Shown: positions 34,956 to 43,927, numbered from the stretch's first letter. The stretch: DNA of 56,152 nucleotides from Pseudomonadota bacterium (GCA_023416135.1 JAEZIF010000072.1:1-56152), one strand, 5' to 3'. The notes: generated from the letters alone by a model not told the origin. Program-made: numbers and translations.

Positions 34956-35330
34956 ATGAGCCCCCGCCTCGCCACGCTGAAGGCCCTGTGTCAGGCCTTC
35001 AACGACCATGACCTCGACCGCATCATGAGCTTCTTCGCCGACGATGCGGTGCTTGAGATGCCGCGAGGGCCCGATCCCTGGGGCCGCCGCCATGTCGGCG
35101 CCAAGGCCGTACGGGAAGGACTCGCGGCCCGTTTCGAGGGCTTGCCCGACGTCCACTACGGCGAAGACAGCCACTACGTCGACGGCGACATGGGCATCTC
35201 GCAGTGGATGGTGAGCGGCACCACGACGTCGGGCGGGCGCATCAGGGCGCGTGGCTGCGACTTCTATACCTTCCGCGGCGACAAGGTCGTGAAGAAGGAC
35301 TCTTTCTGGAAGATCGTCGAGAAGGCGTAA
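34956..35330 (+). CDS. SnoaL-like/NTF2-family small protein
   Basis: 124-residue single-domain protein of the nuclear transport factor 2 / SnoaL fold: CQAFNDHDLDRIMSFFADDAVLEMP at the N-terminus and GGRIRARGCDFYTFRGDKVV near the end are typical. Members are small hydrolases, isomerases or ligand-binding proteins with a conical cavity; activity cannot be inferred here. It follows rmuC without a gap and has GGGGAGGAAATGAC before its ATG, a good ribosome site, so it is probably cotranscribed. Convergent with htpX. Confidence 0.8.
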   Translation: MSPRLATLKALCQAFNDHDLDRIMSFFADDAVLEMPRGPDPWGRRHVGAKAVREGLAARFEGLPDVHYGEDSHYVDGDMGISQWMVSGTTTSGGRIRARGCDFYTFRGDKVVKKDSFWKIVEKA

Positions 35331-35333
35331 GGC

Positions 35334-36275
35334 TCAGCCCCACGGCCCGCGGCGGGGTGCCTGCGGCGCGGCGTTGGCCCACGGGCCGTTGGGCGACATC
35401 TGCGGCCGCGACGGACCGCGCGCCGGCATCTGGCCGGCCATCGCCTCGAGGCGCGCGATGCGCTCTTCCATCGGCGGATGGGTCGAGAACAGGCCGCGCA
35501 GGCCGCCGGCCGACAGCGGGTTGGCGATGTAGAGATGCGCCGTCGCCGGGTTGGCCTCGGCCACCTGGTTGGGGATCTGCTGCGTGCCGGCGTGCAGCTT
35601 GCCGAGCGCCGAGGCGAGCCACAGCGGCTGGCCGGAGATCTCCGCGCCCATGCGGTCGGCCTCGTACTCGCGGCTGCGGCTGATCGCCATCTGCACCAGG
35701 CTGGCGACCAGCGGCGCCAGGATCATCATGGCGATGGCCGCGATCGGGTTCATCAGCGGACGGCCGTTCTCGTCGCGGCCCCCGCCCATCATGCCGCCGA
35801 AGCTGGCCAGCATGCCGATGGCGCCCGCCAAGGTCGCCGCGATGGTCATGGTGAGCGTGTCGCGATGGCGAACGTGGCTCAGCTCGTGCGCCATCACGCC
35901 CGTGATCTCGTCCCGGTTCAGGTAGCGCAGCAGGCCGGTCGTCGCGGCCACGGCGGCATTCTCGGGATTGCGGCCCGTGGCAAAGGCGTTGGGCTGCTCC
36001 TCGTCGATGATGTAGACGCGCGGCATGGGAAGCCCGCCGCGCTGGGCGAGGTCCTGCACGATGCCGTAGAGCTCGGGCGCCTCGTTGGGCCCGACCTCCT
36101 GCGCGTTGGCCATGCGCAGCACCATCTTGTCCGAGTTCCAGTAAGCGAACAGGTTCATGCCCAACGCCACGACGAGCGCCAGGATGAGGCCGGCCTGGCC
36201 ACCCAGGAGGTAGCCGACGGCCAGGAAAAAGCCGGTCAACGCCGCCAGAAGGAGGGCAGTGCGAAAGTAGTTCAT
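35334..36275 (-). CDS. htpX: Membrane-bound zinc metalloprotease HtpX
   Basis: 313-residue HtpX, an inner-membrane M48 protease that degrades damaged membrane proteins. Two N-terminal membrane helices (about residues 5-45), the zinc site HELSH at 130-134, a further helix pair near 140-190, and the downstream glutamate in SREYEADRMG are present. The C-terminus is a Pro/Gly/Arg-rich tail of about 35 residues, longer than in E. coli. Single gene on the minus strand, divergent from sdhAF4. Confidence 0.94.
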   Translation of the reverse strand: MNYFRTALLLAALTGFFLAVGYLLGGQAGLILALVVALGMNLFAYWNSDKMVLRMANAQEVGPNEAPELYGIVQDLAQRGGLPMPRVYIIDEEQPNAFATGRNPENAAVAATTGLLRYLNRDEITGVMAHELSHVRHRDTLTMTIAATLAGAIGMLASFGGMMGGGRDENGRPLMNPIAAIAMMILAPLVASLVQMAISRSREYEADRMGAEISGQPLWLASALGKLHAGTQQIPNQVAEANPATAHLYIANPLSAGGLRGLFSTHPPMEERIARLEAMAGQMPARGPSRPQMSPNGPWANAAPQAPRRGPWG

Positions 36276-36334
36276 GGCGGGAAAGATGGTCCGCGACTGT
36301 GGCGAATCAAGGCTGGGAACGGCATCATGCGGCC

Positions 36335-36499
36335 ATGACCGACGCCAGGAAACCCGCGGCCGAAACGGCCAATCCCGAGCCTCCCAAGCCCGTTCCGCCG
36401 CCTCAGCCGAAGAAAGTCGAGGAGATCGGCGGCCCGCCCGGCCCCGAGCCGACCCGCTACGGCGACTGGCAGTTCAACGGCAAGGTGACGGATTTCTAG
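36335..36499 (+). CDS. Succinate dehydrogenase assembly factor 4 homologue (DUF1674)
   Basis: 54-residue protein ending in GGPPGPEPTRYGDWQFNGKV and TDF, the signature of the DUF1674/SdhAF4 family, which aids FAD-loaded SdhA in complex II assembly. The N-terminal half is a Pro/Lys/Glu-rich disordered stretch. The ATG at 36335 is chosen; an in-frame ATG at 36299 would add 12 residues of no family likeness. The next gene starts 2 bp after its stop. No sdh genes are in the window. Confidence 0.82.
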   Translation: MTDARKPAAETANPEPPKPVPPPQPKKVEEIGGPPGPEPTRYGDWQFNGKVTDF

Positions 36500-36500
36500 G

Positions 36501-37826
36501 ATGGCGTCCGGCATCTTCCACCCCGACTTCAAGGCCGCCCCCTGGTGGTGGGAGGCCTGGACGCCCGACAACGCCCTGTCGCAGGACCCACCGGCCAGGA
36601 CCGACGTCGTGATTGTCGGCGCGGGCTACGGTGGCCTGTCGACGGCGCTGGAACTCAGGCGCAACGGCGTCGGCGCCGTGGTGCTGGAGCGCGGCGACTT
36701 CGGCATCGGCGCCTCGACGCGCAATGGCGGCATGATCTCGGGCGGCACCAACCTCGGCAAGGGGCTGGGCGGCAAGAGCCCGATCGCCGAGGAGTTCGAG
36801 CGCAAGAAGGCTGAGCTGATGGGCGCCGGCGCCGATTCGCTCACCGTGCTCGAGGACATCATCGCGCGCGAGAAGATCGAGTGCGGCCTGCACCGCAACG
36901 GCCGCTTCGTCGGCGCCTGGACGCCGCGCCACTACGACGATCTCGCCACCAAGGTAGAGATCTACAACAAGTATGCCGACGCCGGCTCGAGCATGGTGCC
37001 GCGCAAGCGCCAGCGCGAGTTCATCGCCTCGGACTATTATTACGGCGGCATGTACGCCAGCCGGGCCGGCCATCTGCATCCGGCGCTCTACTACAAGGGA
37101 CTGCTCGAAGCGGCCAACCGCGCCGGCGCCATCCTGTGCGCCAGGGTCGAGGCCGAGCGCACCGAGAAGACGGCGACGGGCTGGCGCGTGCTCACCGCCA
37201 AGGGCCTGATCGAGGCCAAGGAGGTCGTGGTCGCGACCAACGGCTATACCGGCGATCTGACGCCGCGGCTGAAGCGGCGCGTCGTACCGGTGGCGAGCCA
37301 TATCATCGCCACCGAGGACCTGCCCGAGCCCGCCGACAAGATGCTGATCCCGGGCATGCGCGCCATCGGCGACACCAAGCGCGTGCTGACCTATTACCGG
37401 CCCTCGCCCGACGGCAAGCGGCTGATCTTCGGCGGCCGCGCGCGCTTCACGGCGGCGCCGCCGGAAGTGAGCGCGCCCGCGCTCTACCAGTACATGGTCG
37501 ACCGCTTCCCGCAGCTCAAAGGTATCCGCATCACCCACGCCTGGACGGGCAACGTCGCCTTCGCGCTCGACTACATGCCGCACATGGGCACGGACAACGG
37601 GCTGCACTACCTGCTGGCCTGCAACGGCAACGGCGTGGCGATGATGACCTATCTCGGCACCCAGACCGCCAAGAAGATCGCCGGCGGCAGCAACGTGCCG
37701 GTCAATCCGCTCGACGGCCGCGACTTCCCCGAGCACGCCCTCTACAACGGCGATCCGTGGTTCCTGCCCATGATCGGCGCCTGGTACCGCACGCGCGACT
37801 GGATCGATCGCCGGTTCGCAGCCTGA
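36501..37826 (+). CDS. FAD-dependent oxidoreductase (DAO/PuuB-like)
   Basis: 441-residue D-amino-acid-oxidase-fold enzyme similar to gamma-glutamylputrescine oxidase. The FAD-binding loop is DVVIVGAGYGGLSTALEL at residues 35-52; then GASTRNGGMISGG, LHPALYYKGLL, a second FAD segment EVVVATNGYTGDL, and the C-terminal THAWTGNVAFALDYMPHMG and CNGNGVAMM. It oxidises an amine or amino acid; the substrate is unknown. It is followed by crotonase and threonine dehydratase genes at 10-bp and overlapping spacing, suggesting an amino-acid or amine degradation operon. Confidence 0.88.
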   Translation: MASGIFHPDFKAAPWWWEAWTPDNALSQDPPARTDVVIVGAGYGGLSTALELRRNGVGAVVLERGDFGIGASTRNGGMISGGTNLGKGLGGKSPIAEEFERKKAELMGAGADSLTVLEDIIAREKIECGLHRNGRFVGAWTPRHYDDLATKVEIYNKYADAGSSMVPRKRQREFIASDYYYGGMYASRAGHLHPALYYKGLLEAANRAGAILCARVEAERTEKTATGWRVLTAKGLIEAKEVVVATNGYTGDLTPRLKRRVVPVASHIIATEDLPEPADKMLIPGMRAIGDTKRVLTYYRPSPDGKRLIFGGRARFTAAPPEVSAPALYQYMVDRFPQLKGIRITHAWTGNVAFALDYMPHMGTDNGLHYLLACNGNGVAMMTYLGTQTAKKIAGGSNVPVNPLDGRDFPEHALYNGDPWFLPMIGAWYRTRDWIDRRFAA

Positions 37827-37836
37827 GGAGGCCGAC

Positions 37837-38670
37837 ATGTCCGTGCTGCTGGTCGACACGCCCCTGCCGGGCGTGCGTCGTCTCACCCTGAACCGTCCTG
37901 AAAAGCGCAACGCGCTCAACAACGAGCTGCGCGGCGCGATCTTCGCCGCGCTCGAGGCGCACGACCGCGACGGCGAGGTCAAGGTCACGATCGTGCGCGG
38001 CGCCGGTCCCGCCTTCTGCTCGGGTTACGACCTGTCGGCCGACAATCGCGTCGGCCAGCCCTACCATTCGGCCGGCGGGCTCGGTCAGTGGTCGCGCCAT
38101 GTCGTCGAAGGCTGGTTCCACGTCTGGGACCTGGCCAAGCCGGTGATCGCCCAGGTCCACGGCTACTGCCTGGCCGGCGGCACCGAGCTGGCGACGGCCT
38201 GCGATCTCGTCTACGTCGCCGATGACGCCCAGATCGGCTACCCGCCGGTGCGGCTGATGAGCCCGCCGGACATGCAGTTCCATCCCTGGCTGATGGGCAT
38301 GCGCCAGGCGATGGAATCGATGCTCACCGGCGATGCGCTGTCGGGCCGCGATGCCGCGGCCAAGGGGTGGGCCACGCGCTCCTATCCGGCGGCCGATCTC
38401 GAGCGCGAGGTGCTGGCCATCGCCGAACGCGTCGCCAAGCTGCCGACCGAGCTTGCCCAGATCAACAAGCGGTCGGTCCATCGCGCCATGGAGATCGCCG
38501 GCCTGCGCGCCGCGATCCGCGCCGGCACGGAAATCCAGGCGCTCGCCTTCCAGACCGAGCCCAGCAAGGAGTACATGAACCGCTTCCGCCGCGATGGACA
38601 GAGCGTATCCGGCCTGCTCAGCGAACGCGACACCAAGTTCGGCGATTATCGCGAACGCAGCGATGACTGA
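37837..38670 (+). CDS. Enoyl-CoA hydratase/isomerase family protein (crotonase)
   Basis: 277-residue crotonase-fold protein: LNRPEKRNALNNELR near residue 18, the oxyanion loop GAGPAFCSGYDLS near 55, and the second oxyanion glycines in HGYCLAGGTELATACDLV near 108. A hydratase would have glutamates equivalent to E144/E164; here the second region reads IGYPPVRLMSPPD, so the reaction could be other than simple hydration. GAGGAGGCCGAC precedes the ATG. It overlaps the next gene by 8 bp. Confidence 0.88.
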   Translation: MSVLLVDTPLPGVRRLTLNRPEKRNALNNELRGAIFAALEAHDRDGEVKVTIVRGAGPAFCSGYDLSADNRVGQPYHSAGGLGQWSRHVVEGWFHVWDLAKPVIAQVHGYCLAGGTELATACDLVYVADDAQIGYPPVRLMSPPDMQFHPWLMGMRQAMESMLTGDALSGRDAAAKGWATRSYPAADLEREVLAIAERVAKLPTELAQINKRSVHRAMEIAGLRAAIRAGTEIQALAFQTEPSKEYMNRFRRDGQSVSGLLSERDTKFGDYRERSDD

Positions 38671-39889
38671 GCTTCCCGTAACGCTCGAGGACATCGAGTT
38701 TGCCGCCGCGCGCATCGGCGATGCGGTCGTCCATACGCCCTGCCTGCGCAGCGAGACCCTGTCGCGCATCGCCAAGGCCGACGTCTGGCTGAAGTTCGAG
38801 AACCTGCAATTCACGGCCTCTTTCAAGGAACGCGGGGCGCTCAACACGCTGCTGCAGCTCACCGCCGAGGAGAAGAAGCGCGGCGTGATCGCCATGTCGG
38901 CCGGCAACCATGCCCAGGGCGTGGCCTATCACGCCGGACGGCTCGGCATCCCCGCCACCATCGTCATGCCGTCCTTCACGCCCAACACCAAGGTCGAGCA
39001 CACGCGCGGCCATGGCGCGAGGGTGGTCCTGCACGGCGACACGCTGTCGGAGGCGGGCGAGGAGGCGCATCGCCTGGCGGCAGCCGAGAAGCTCACCTTC
39101 GTCCATCCCTACGACGATCCGCGCATCATCGCCGGCCAGGGAACGATCGCGCTGGAGATGCTGCAGGACGTGCCTGACCTCGACACGCTGGTGGTGCCGG
39201 TGGGCGGCGGCGGCATGATCGCGGGCTGCGCCGTCGCGGCGCGCGCGCTCAAGCCCGACCTGAAGGTGATCGGCGTCGAGACCGTGAGCTACGCGGCGAT
39301 GCAGCAGCTACTGGCGGGCCAGCCGGTGGCAACGGGCGGCGACACGCTGGCCGAGGGCATTGCCGTACGCGACATCGGCAAGGCGCCGCTCGCCATCGCC
39401 AAGGCCCTGCTCGACCGGGTGCTGATCGTCGACGAGGTCGCGATCGAGCGCGCCATCGCGCTTCTGCTGGAGATCGAGAAGACGGTGACCGAGGGCGCCG
39501 GCGCCACCGGCCTCGCCGCCCTGCTGGTGCACCCCGAGCACTTCGTCGGCCGCAAGGTGGGCCTGGTGCTCTCGGGCGGCAACATCGACACCCGCCTGCT
39601 CGCCTCGGTGCTGCTGCGCGGCCTGGTGCGCGACGGCCGCATCGTGCGCCTGAGATTGATGATCGGCGACCTGCCGGGCCAGCTCGCCCGCGTCGCCGGC
39701 CTCATCGGCAAGGCAGGCGGCAACATCGTCGAGGTCCAGCATCAGCGGCTGTTCGGCGCCGTGGTCGCCAAACGCACCGAGCTCGACGTAACGGTGGAAA
39801 CCCGCGGCCGCGACCACGTTCGCGAGCTGGTCGCGGCGCTCTCGGCCGAGGGCTTCAAGGTCAGGGTCCTGGAGGGAGCGGACGCTTAA
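38663..39889 (+). CDS. ilvA: Threonine ammonia-lyase (threonine dehydratase)
   Basis: 408-residue PLP enzyme that deaminates threonine to 2-oxobutanoate. The PLP lysine is K55 in FTASFKERGA; the phosphate-binding glycine loop is VPVGGGGMIAG near residue 180. The C-terminal ACT-type regulatory domain (about 325-408: RLRLMIGDLPGQLARVAGLI) marks the short TdcB/catabolic-like or ACT-regulated form rather than long IlvA. The symbol could equally be tdcB. The ATG at 38663 lies inside the crotonase stop region, implying translational coupling. Confidence 0.9.
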   Translation: MTELPVTLEDIEFAAARIGDAVVHTPCLRSETLSRIAKADVWLKFENLQFTASFKERGALNTLLQLTAEEKKRGVIAMSAGNHAQGVAYHAGRLGIPATIVMPSFTPNTKVEHTRGHGARVVLHGDTLSEAGEEAHRLAAAEKLTFVHPYDDPRIIAGQGTIALEMLQDVPDLDTLVVPVGGGGMIAGCAVAARALKPDLKVIGVETVSYAAMQQLLAGQPVATGGDTLAEGIAVRDIGKAPLAIAKALLDRVLIVDEVAIERAIALLLEIEKTVTEGAGATGLAALLVHPEHFVGRKVGLVLSGGNIDTRLLASVLLRGLVRDGRIVRLRLMIGDLPGQLARVAGLIGKAGGNIVEVQHQRLFGAVVAKRTELDVTVETRGRDHVRELVAALSAEGFKVRVLEGADA

Positions 39890-39892
39890 GGC

Positions 39893-40189
39893 CTACAGGA
39901 CGCGCTTGAGATCGGTCATCGCAAAATCGTTCCCCTTGAACAGCAGCGGCCAATCGAGCGACTTTGCCAACGCATAGGCGCAGCAATCGCCAAAGTTGAG
40001 CGCGGCAAGATGCCGGCCCTTGCCATAACGGCGGCGCGCCCCGTCGGGTCTCTGCCACCATCGAAGCTTCGAAAAAGTATGGCGCGCGATTTGAGGATTA
40101 TCGGCAGCCACTATCGCCTCCGAGAAGACAACCTTCTCGGCCTCGTTCAGAAGAATTGCGATGAGCGCCGAGCTATCAACGACGATCAA
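39893..40189 (-). pseudogene. vapC: VapC-type PIN toxin with internal deletion
   Basis: 98-residue PIN-domain protein; intact VapC toxins are about 130. The N-terminus IVVDSSALIAILLNEAE supplies the first acidic residue and the C-terminal half KGRHLAALNFGDCCAYALAK is well conserved with another aspartate. The central part, which should hold the second catalytic glutamate, is replaced by about 20 residues (IARHTFSKLRWWQRPDGARR) of unrelated look. RNase activity is therefore doubtful. The start is TTG at 40189, overlapping the antitoxin stop (TTGA), the usual coupling of such pairs. Confidence 0.7.
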
Positions 40190-40313
40190 TCAAACATGCC
40201 CTTGTCGTTGTAGTCGAGGATCTCCTCCACGCCGCTGTCATGCTCCTGCCGAGCAAACGAGAGACGCGCCGCAATTTGCGCTCTGCCTCTGGGTTTTTGA
40301 TGCTGATGGCCAT
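40186..40313 (-). pseudogene. vapB: VapB-type antitoxin remnant
   Basis: From ATG 40313 the frame reads MAISIKNPEAERKLR, the conserved DNA-binding N-terminus of VapB antitoxins. The toxin-binding C-terminus (GVEEILDYNDKGMFD, stop at 40188-40186) is in a different frame. Total length is about 42 codons against roughly 80 in intact homologues, so a deletion with frameshift removed the middle. Both partners of the pair are damaged, which is compatible with a silenced module. Confidence 0.65.
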
Positions 40314-40397
40314 GTCCGACCGAATTCCAGAATGTCGCAGGATAGGCCACAAACCAGCGCCTTACCACGCACGCCGGATGGGTCTATAGACCCGGCC

Positions 40398-42011
40398 ATG
40401 TCCGCCGCCCCCCATTACATCCCCTCACCCACCCCCGATCTGGCCCGCGTCGAGCGCGCCCTGATCTCCGTGTCCGACAAGGAGGGTCTGGTCGAGCTGG
40501 GCAAGGCGCTGGCCCAGAACGGCGTCGAAATCCTGTCGACCGGCGGCTCGGCCAAGGCGTTGCGCGATGCCGGACTGAAGGTGGTCGAGGTCAGCGACCA
40601 CACCGGCTTCCCCGAGATCATGGACGGCCGGGTAAAGACCCTGCAGCCCGCGATCCACGGCGGCATCCTGGCGCGGCGCACCGACGCCGGACACAAGAAG
40701 GCGATGGAAGACCACGGGATCGCGGGCATCGATCTCGTCGTGGTGAACCTCTATCCGTTCGAGGCCACAGTGGCGCGCGGCGCGGACTTCCCGACCTGCG
40801 TCGAGAACATCGACATCGGTGGGCCGGCGCTGATCCGCGCCTCGGCCAAGAACCACGACTTCGTGACCATCGTCGTCGATCCGGCCGACTACGCCGCGGT
40901 GATCGAGGAGATGAAGGCGCAGCAAGGCGCCACGACCCTGGCGTTGCGCCGCACGCTCGCGGCCAAGGCCTATGCCCGCACGGCCTCCTACGACGCAGCG
41001 ATCGCCAGCTGGTTCGCCAAGCAGCAGGGCGAGGCCTTCCCCGAGCGCCTCACCATCACCGCCGAGCGCGTGCAGACCCTGCGCTACGGTGAGAACCCGC
41101 ATCAGCAGGCGGCCTTCTATTCCGACGGCAGCAAGCGGCCGGGCGTCGCCACGGCGCGCATCGTGCAAGGCAAGGAGCTCTCCTACAACAACATCGGCGA
41201 CACCGAGGCGGCCTACGAATGCGTGGCCGAATTCAAGGAACCGGCCGTCGTCGTGGTCAAGCACGCCAACCCGTGCGGCGTCGCCGTAGCGGCGGACCAG
41301 TACAGCGCCTATCTCAAGGCCTATGCCTGCGATCCGGTATCGATCTTCGGCGGCATCGTCGCGGTCAACACCACGCTGGAAGCGAGGACGGCCGAGGATC
41401 TTTCGAAACTCTTTCTCGAAGTGGTGATCGCGCCTGACGCTTCTCCCGAGGCGCTGGAAATCTTCGCCAAGAAGAAGAACGTGCGCGTGCTGCTGGCCGG
41501 CTCCCTGCCCGATCCGCTGTCGCCCGGCATGACCATGCGTAGCGTGGCCGGCGGCTACCTGCTGCAGAGCCGCGACAACGGCCATCTCGCCAAGAGCGAT
41601 CTGAAAGTCGTCACCAAGCGTGCGCCGACGGCGAAGGAGCTCGACGACCTGTTGTTCGCTTTCACCGTCTGCAAGCACGTGAAGTCGAACGCCATCGTCT
41701 ACGCCAAGGTCGGCGCCACCGTGGGTGTCGGCGCGGGCCAGATGAACCGCCGCGATTCCTCGCGCATCGCCGCCATCCGTGCAGCGGAGTCGGGTGAAGC
41801 CGCCAAGCTGCCCAAAAGCCCGGCGATCGGCAGCGTCGTCGCCTCCGACGCCTTCTTCCCGTTCGCCGACGGACTTCTGGCCGCGGCCGAAGCCGGGGCC
41901 ACGGCGATCATCCAGCCCGGCGGCTCGATGCGCGACAAGGAAGTGATCGAGGCGGCCGACGAGAAGGGCCTGGCGATGGTCTTCACCGGCATGCGCCACT
42001 TCCGTCACTGA
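40398..42011 (+). CDS. purH: Bifunctional AICAR formyltransferase/IMP cyclohydrolase
   Basis: 537-residue PurH catalysing the last two steps of IMP synthesis. The N-terminal IMP cyclohydrolase domain (about 17-155) shows ALISVSDKEGLVELG, STGGSAKAL and HPxIHGGIL-like QPAIHGGILARR. The C-terminal AICAR transformylase has LRYGENPHQQAAFY, VKHANPCGVA (catalytic Lys-His pair) and VGAGQMNRRDSSRIA. Full length. The ATG at 40398 is chosen from the conserved N-terminus; ribosome site weak. Its stop overlaps the convergent hxlR gene by 7 bp. Confidence 0.96.
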   Translation: MSAAPHYIPSPTPDLARVERALISVSDKEGLVELGKALAQNGVEILSTGGSAKALRDAGLKVVEVSDHTGFPEIMDGRVKTLQPAIHGGILARRTDAGHKKAMEDHGIAGIDLVVVNLYPFEATVARGADFPTCVENIDIGGPALIRASAKNHDFVTIVVDPADYAAVIEEMKAQQGATTLALRRTLAAKAYARTASYDAAIASWFAKQQGEAFPERLTITAERVQTLRYGENPHQQAAFYSDGSKRPGVATARIVQGKELSYNNIGDTEAAYECVAEFKEPAVVVVKHANPCGVAVAADQYSAYLKAYACDPVSIFGGIVAVNTTLEARTAEDLSKLFLEVVIAPDASPEALEIFAKKKNVRVLLAGSLPDPLSPGMTMRSVAGGYLLQSRDNGHLAKSDLKVVTKRAPTAKELDDLLFAFTVCKHVKSNAIVYAKVGATVGVGAGQMNRRDSSRIAAIRAAESGEAAKLPKSPAIGSVVASDAFFPFADGLLAAAEAGATAIIQPGGSMRDKEVIEAADEKGLAMVFTGMRHFRH

Positions 42012-42409
42012 TCGGGCGGAGGGTCCTTCCGCCGATCACGGTCGGCGGCCCAGACGAGGATCTCATCGAGGGCGGGGCAAAGCGCCCGGCCCCATTCGGT
42101 CAGGCAGTACTCCACCTTGGGCGGCACCTGGGGATGGACGAACCGGCGCACGACACCATCGCGCTCCAGCTGGCGCAGCTGCTGGATCAGCATCTTTTGC
42201 GACACGTCCGGGATCGCCCGTTCGAGGTCGGAGAAGCGATGGCGTGCGCCATCGAACAGATGAAACAGGATGACGAGCTTCCACCGGCCCGCGACGACCT
42301 TGAGGGCTTCCTCGACGTCCGCGGCAGCCGTCTGCGGCGTGTAAGGAACGCCGTGGCGATCGACCTCACTTTTCGGTTCGTACCTTACCTTCTTGTCGGT
42401 TCTTGCCAT
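42005..42409 (-). CDS. HxlR-family winged-helix transcriptional regulator
   Basis: 134-residue HxlR-type (MarR-like) regulator: VVAGRWKLVILFHLFDGARHRF at the N-terminus, then SQKMLIQQLRQLERDGVVRR, the recognition helix and wing, and VEYCLTEWGRAL. Such proteins often sense quinones or reactive electrophiles and control a divergent oxidoreductase. Here an SDR gene is transcribed away from it 47 bp upstream, which fits that pattern. The cysteine in VEYCLTEWG is the only obvious thiol besides the one in ALCPAL. Confidence 0.88.
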   Translation of the reverse strand: MARTDKKVRYEPKSEVDRHGVPYTPQTAAADVEEALKVVAGRWKLVILFHLFDGARHRFSDLERAIPDVSQKMLIQQLRQLERDGVVRRFVHPQVPPKVEYCLTEWGRALCPALDEILVWAADRDRRKDPPPDQ

Positions 42410-42456
42410 CGCCTCAGCCTACTCCCTAATCCAAGGGCCGAGGCATGGAGAGTTGA

Positions 42457-43224
42457 ATGACGATGAACAAGCGCGTCCTCGTGACCGGCGCGAGCCGGGG
42501 CATCGGCCGGGCCGTCACGGAGCGCCTGCACGATGAGGGCGCCGTGGTTCTGGCTGCCGCGCGTTCGTTTGCCGGCGGGCCGGAGGGCAATCTCCTGTCG
42601 GTGTCGGCCGACCTCACGACCGTCGAAGGCTGCGACGCCGTCGTCGAAAGCGTCCGGTCGCGTCTCGGCGGGGTAGACATCATCGTCCATGCGCTGGGCG
42701 GCTCCTCGGCGCCGGCCGGCGGGTTCGCCGCCCTCGATGAAAGCCAATGGAAGAAGGAGCTCGATCTCAACCTCTTCCCCGCGATCCGCCTCGACCGTGC
42801 ATTGCTCCCGCTGATGCTGGCCCAGGGCTCGGGAACGATCGTGCACGTCACGTCCATCCAGGCGCAGTCGCCGGTCTTCGAGGCGACGCTGGGTTATGCG
42901 GCGGCAAAAGCGGCGCTGTCGAACTACAGCAAGGGCCTGTCGAAGGAGGTCAGCCCGAAGGGCGTGCGGGTCGTTCGTGTCTCGCCGGGCTGGACGGAGA
43001 CCGAGGCCGCCGTCGCTCTCGTCGAGCGTTTGGCGGCAGAAGCCGGCTCGGACTATGGAAGCGCGCGCAACAAGCTCATGGAAGCGATCGGCGGAATCCC
43101 GATCGGCCGGCCCAACAAGCCTTCCGAGGTCGCCGAACTGATAGCCTTCATCGTATCGCCGCGGGCACCAACCATGACCGGCGTGGAATTCCGCATCGAC
43201 GGCGGCTCGCTGCCTGTCGTCTAA
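42457..43224 (+). CDS. Short-chain dehydrogenase/reductase
   Basis: 255-residue classical SDR oxidoreductase. The nucleotide-binding loop is TGASRGIG near residue 10; a catalytic serine is in VTSIQAQS and the Y-x3-K in YAAAKAAL near residue 147; PGWTETEA follows. NADP(H) preference is suggested by the Arg/Ser in the loop. Substrate unknown. Divergent from the HxlR regulator 47 bp away, which probably controls it. Confidence 0.9.
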   Translation: MTMNKRVLVTGASRGIGRAVTERLHDEGAVVLAAARSFAGGPEGNLLSVSADLTTVEGCDAVVESVRSRLGGVDIIVHALGGSSAPAGGFAALDESQWKKELDLNLFPAIRLDRALLPLMLAQGSGTIVHVTSIQAQSPVFEATLGYAAAKAALSNYSKGLSKEVSPKGVRVVRVSPGWTETEAAVALVERLAAEAGSDYGSARNKLMEAIGGIPIGRPNKPSEVAELIAFIVSPRAPTMTGVEFRIDGGSLPVV

Positions 43225-43236
43225 TCTGGCCGAAGG

Positions 43237-43728
43237 TCAGTCGAGACCCAGACTGTCGTAGTCGTTCAGGTCGTTCACGATATCGGCGACGATGCGGTTG
43301 GCCTTTTCCATCAGGAGCACGTCGTCGTCGACACGCACGTACTCGTAGCCCGGCGGCACCGGCTCGAGCTGTTGCGTGACCACCGGGGGTACCGGCTGGG
43401 GGACGACCGCGGGCGGCAGCGGCTGGCCGATGACATAGAGCTTCTTCGCATGGCCCGGCGGCATGCACCCGTTGCGCTGTCTGGCCAGCCCCGGCGGGCA
43501 GCGGCCGGCCGAGAATTCGCTGCGGTAATACCGGTAGACGACCGCGCGGTCCCGGTCGGGGACGACCACGCGGATCGGCTGGACGATGACGACCGGCCCG
43601 CCGCGGTGACCATGGCGGTGACCGTGGCCATGCTTGCCTTTACCCTTGTCTTTGTCCTTGTCGGCAAAGGCCGGGGACGCAAGCGCCAGCACGAGAGCAG
43701 GGATGACCAGAGCCAGCGCACGGCGCAT
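43237..43728 (-). CDS. RcnB-like periplasmic protein with His-rich segment
   Basis: 163-residue secreted protein. The signal peptide MRRALALVIPALVLALASPA is followed by a Lys/Asp stretch and then a HGHGHRHGHRGG segment, which may bind metal. The central CPPGLARQRNGCMPPGHAKK resembles the PPG-A/L-K repeats of RcnB/CigR-like periplasmic proteins. A Pro/Val-rich linker and an acidic C-terminus follow. GGAGG lies 8 nt before the ATG. The function is not established; the family includes nickel/cobalt-homeostasis helpers. Confidence 0.7.
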   Translation of the reverse strand: MRRALALVIPALVLALASPAFADKDKDKGKGKHGHGHRHGHRGGPVVIVQPIRVVVPDRDRAVVYRYYRSEFSAGRCPPGLARQRNGCMPPGHAKKLYVIGQPLPPAVVPQPVPPVVTQQLEPVPPGYEYVRVDDDVLLMEKANRIVADIVNDLNDYDSLGLD

Positions 43729-43888
43729 GAAGAAAGCCTCCCTGCGCCTTTTCGAACGCGGCGCTCGCCTGACTGTGTGGTTTAAACCGTACCGACCCGG
43801 AAGGCCTGTGGCAGTACAGTGACCTCCAGCGGCAGGGTCGCGACGCAGGCGCTTGGCAAGCGCAACCGGGATGGCCGGCTGGCGATTA

Positions 43889-43905
43889 CTGACATAAACT
43901 GACAG
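43889..43905. promoter_or_regulatory. CTGACATAAACTGACAG, putative WYL-regulator operator
   Basis: A 17-bp site with CTGACA repeated at 10-bp spacing, 22 bp before the GTG start of the WYL regulator. The same site with one base changed lies at 44651-44667 in front of the EVE gene, suggesting autoregulation plus control of the neighbour. Confidence 0.65.
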
Positions 43906-43927
43906 CAGGCCTCGGTATGAGGGTAGC

